Assembly (NCBI GenBank): GCA_025458985.1
Contig: JALORM010000011.1
Location: 1-14,668, forward strand
From: Paracoccaceae bacterium
GTDB lineage: Bacteria; Pseudomonadota; Alphaproteobacteria; Rhodobacterales; Rhodobacteraceae
Length of the DNA: 14,668 nt
Direction of reading: 5' to 3'
Position 1 is the stretch's first letter, and each line of letters opens with the position of its first letter. Positions 14,069-14,668 of the stretch are shown here, one piece after another. Under the pieces are notes generated by a model, which was not told where the DNA came from, did no database searches, and saw only the letters and a program-made list of their open reading frames with translations. The translations under genes and the position numbers were made by a program.

Positions 14069-14668
14069 ATGGCCCTGTCCGATGACCTGAGTGGACTTCC
14101 GACCTCACTGCCGCAGGAGCGCATCGAGGGCTGGAACCGGGTCATCCGCGGTGTCCTCACCCATTCGGCCTCGACCGGTCCGGACCTCAACGCCGTGCTG
14201 CAGGCCGCGCCAGACTTCGCCCTGGGCCAGGCGGTGCGCGGGCTGTCCTGCCTGCTGCTTGCCCGGTCCGAAATGGTGGCGACCGCCCGCGAGGCCCAGG
14301 CGGCGGCACTGTCCGGCGCAGCCGGCACCCCGCGCGAGATCGCGTTCGTCGACGCGCTGGGCGACTGGCTCGACGGCCGCCCCAGCCGGGCCGCCGCCCG
14401 GCTGCAGGGCGTGCTGGACCGCGACCCGCGCGACGCGCTGGCGATGAAGATGGTCCAGGCGATCCATTTCGTGATGGGCCGTTCGTGATGGGCCGCCCCC
14501 GCGACATGCGCGCCTCGGTCGAAGGGGTGCTCGACGCCTGGGCGGACCATCCCGCGCGGGGCTACCTCTTGGGCTGCCACGCCTTTTGTCTGGAGGAGAC
14601 GGGCGAGTACGCCGCGGCCGAACGTGTCGGGCGCGCCGGCGTGGAGCTTGCTTGCGACGATGCGTGGG
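14069..14668 (+). pseudogene. TTC38-like tetratricopeptide repeat protein, frameshifted and 3'-partial
   Basis: The first frame (ATG 14069) is helical and Ala/Arg/Leu-rich, with TPR-like stretches (FALGQAVRGLSCLLLARSEM; AFVDALGDWLDGRPSRAAAR), and stops at TGA 14486-14488. At 14468-14495 a 14-bp unit is perfectly duplicated in tandem, which shifts the frame. With one copy removed the protein reads on without a break: HFVMGRPRDMRASVEGVLDA, then YLLGCHAFCLEETGEYAAAE and CDDAW at the window edge, matching the TTC38-type TPR pattern (GCHAFxLEE followed by DAWG). The family is of unknown biochemical function, presumably protein binding. The gene runs off the right edge. As written it encodes only a 139-aa fragment; an assembly or sequencing error is an alternative. 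Confidence 0.78.
14468..14495 (+). repeat. Perfect 14-bp tandem duplication
   Basis: TTCGTGATGGGCCG occurs at 14468-14481 and again, directly adjacent, at 14482-14495. As 14 is not a multiple of three, the second copy shifts the frame of the TTC38-like gene and brings TGA (14486-14488) into frame. Confidence 0.95.

Overview
The window is a high-GC (about 70% by eye) stretch of bacterial chromosome. Gene content points to an alphaproteobacterium, most likely of the Rhodobacteraceae/Roseobacteraceae type: a NucH-like secreted nuclease beside a PrtD/HlyD type I exporter, a secreted YHS-domain protein, a winged-helix/TPR regulator and a TTC38-like TPR protein. The taxonomy is inferred from protein families, not from a marker gene. 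No tRNA, rRNA, CRISPR array, insertion sequence or phage gene is visible.

Layout. (1) 1-1973, plus strand: an extracellular endonuclease, cut by the left window edge and broken by a frame change near 1466-1475 that also removes the last catalytic motif. (2) 1979-2020: a perfect 16-bp hairpin. (3) 2090-5124, plus: a type I secretion ABC ATPase and its membrane fusion protein, overlapping by ATGA. With the nuclease they look like one export module; no TolC-type outer membrane gene is present. (4) 5125-5274: convergent intergenic DNA with inverted repeats. (5) 9173 down to 5275, minus: four genes read in the order periplasmic cupin, cysteine-synthase-like enzyme, PLP-dependent group II decarboxylase, Asp/Glu-racemase-like protein. 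(6) 9295-11301, plus, divergent: a large SARP-like winged-helix/TolB-like/TPR regulator that probably controls the minus-strand operon. (7) 11538-12065, plus: secreted YHS-domain protein. (8) 12300-13925, plus: acetolactate-synthase-like thiamine-diphosphate enzyme. (9) 14069 to the right edge, plus: TTC38-like TPR protein, frameshifted by a perfect 14-bp tandem duplication.

How they may work together. The most interesting unit is the divergent regulator plus four-gene operon. A CysK-type beta-replacement enzyme next to a decarboxylase of the cysteine-sulfinate/aromatic-amino-acid family suggests a short route that builds an unusual amino acid and decarboxylates it to an amine, for example cysteate to taurine. 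The racemase-like protein lacks both usual catalytic cysteines, so its role is open. This pathway is inference; the sequence shows only the families and the operon.

Two genes are broken, each at short direct repeats. Either this genome carries recent slippage/deletion events or the assembly has errors at those two points.
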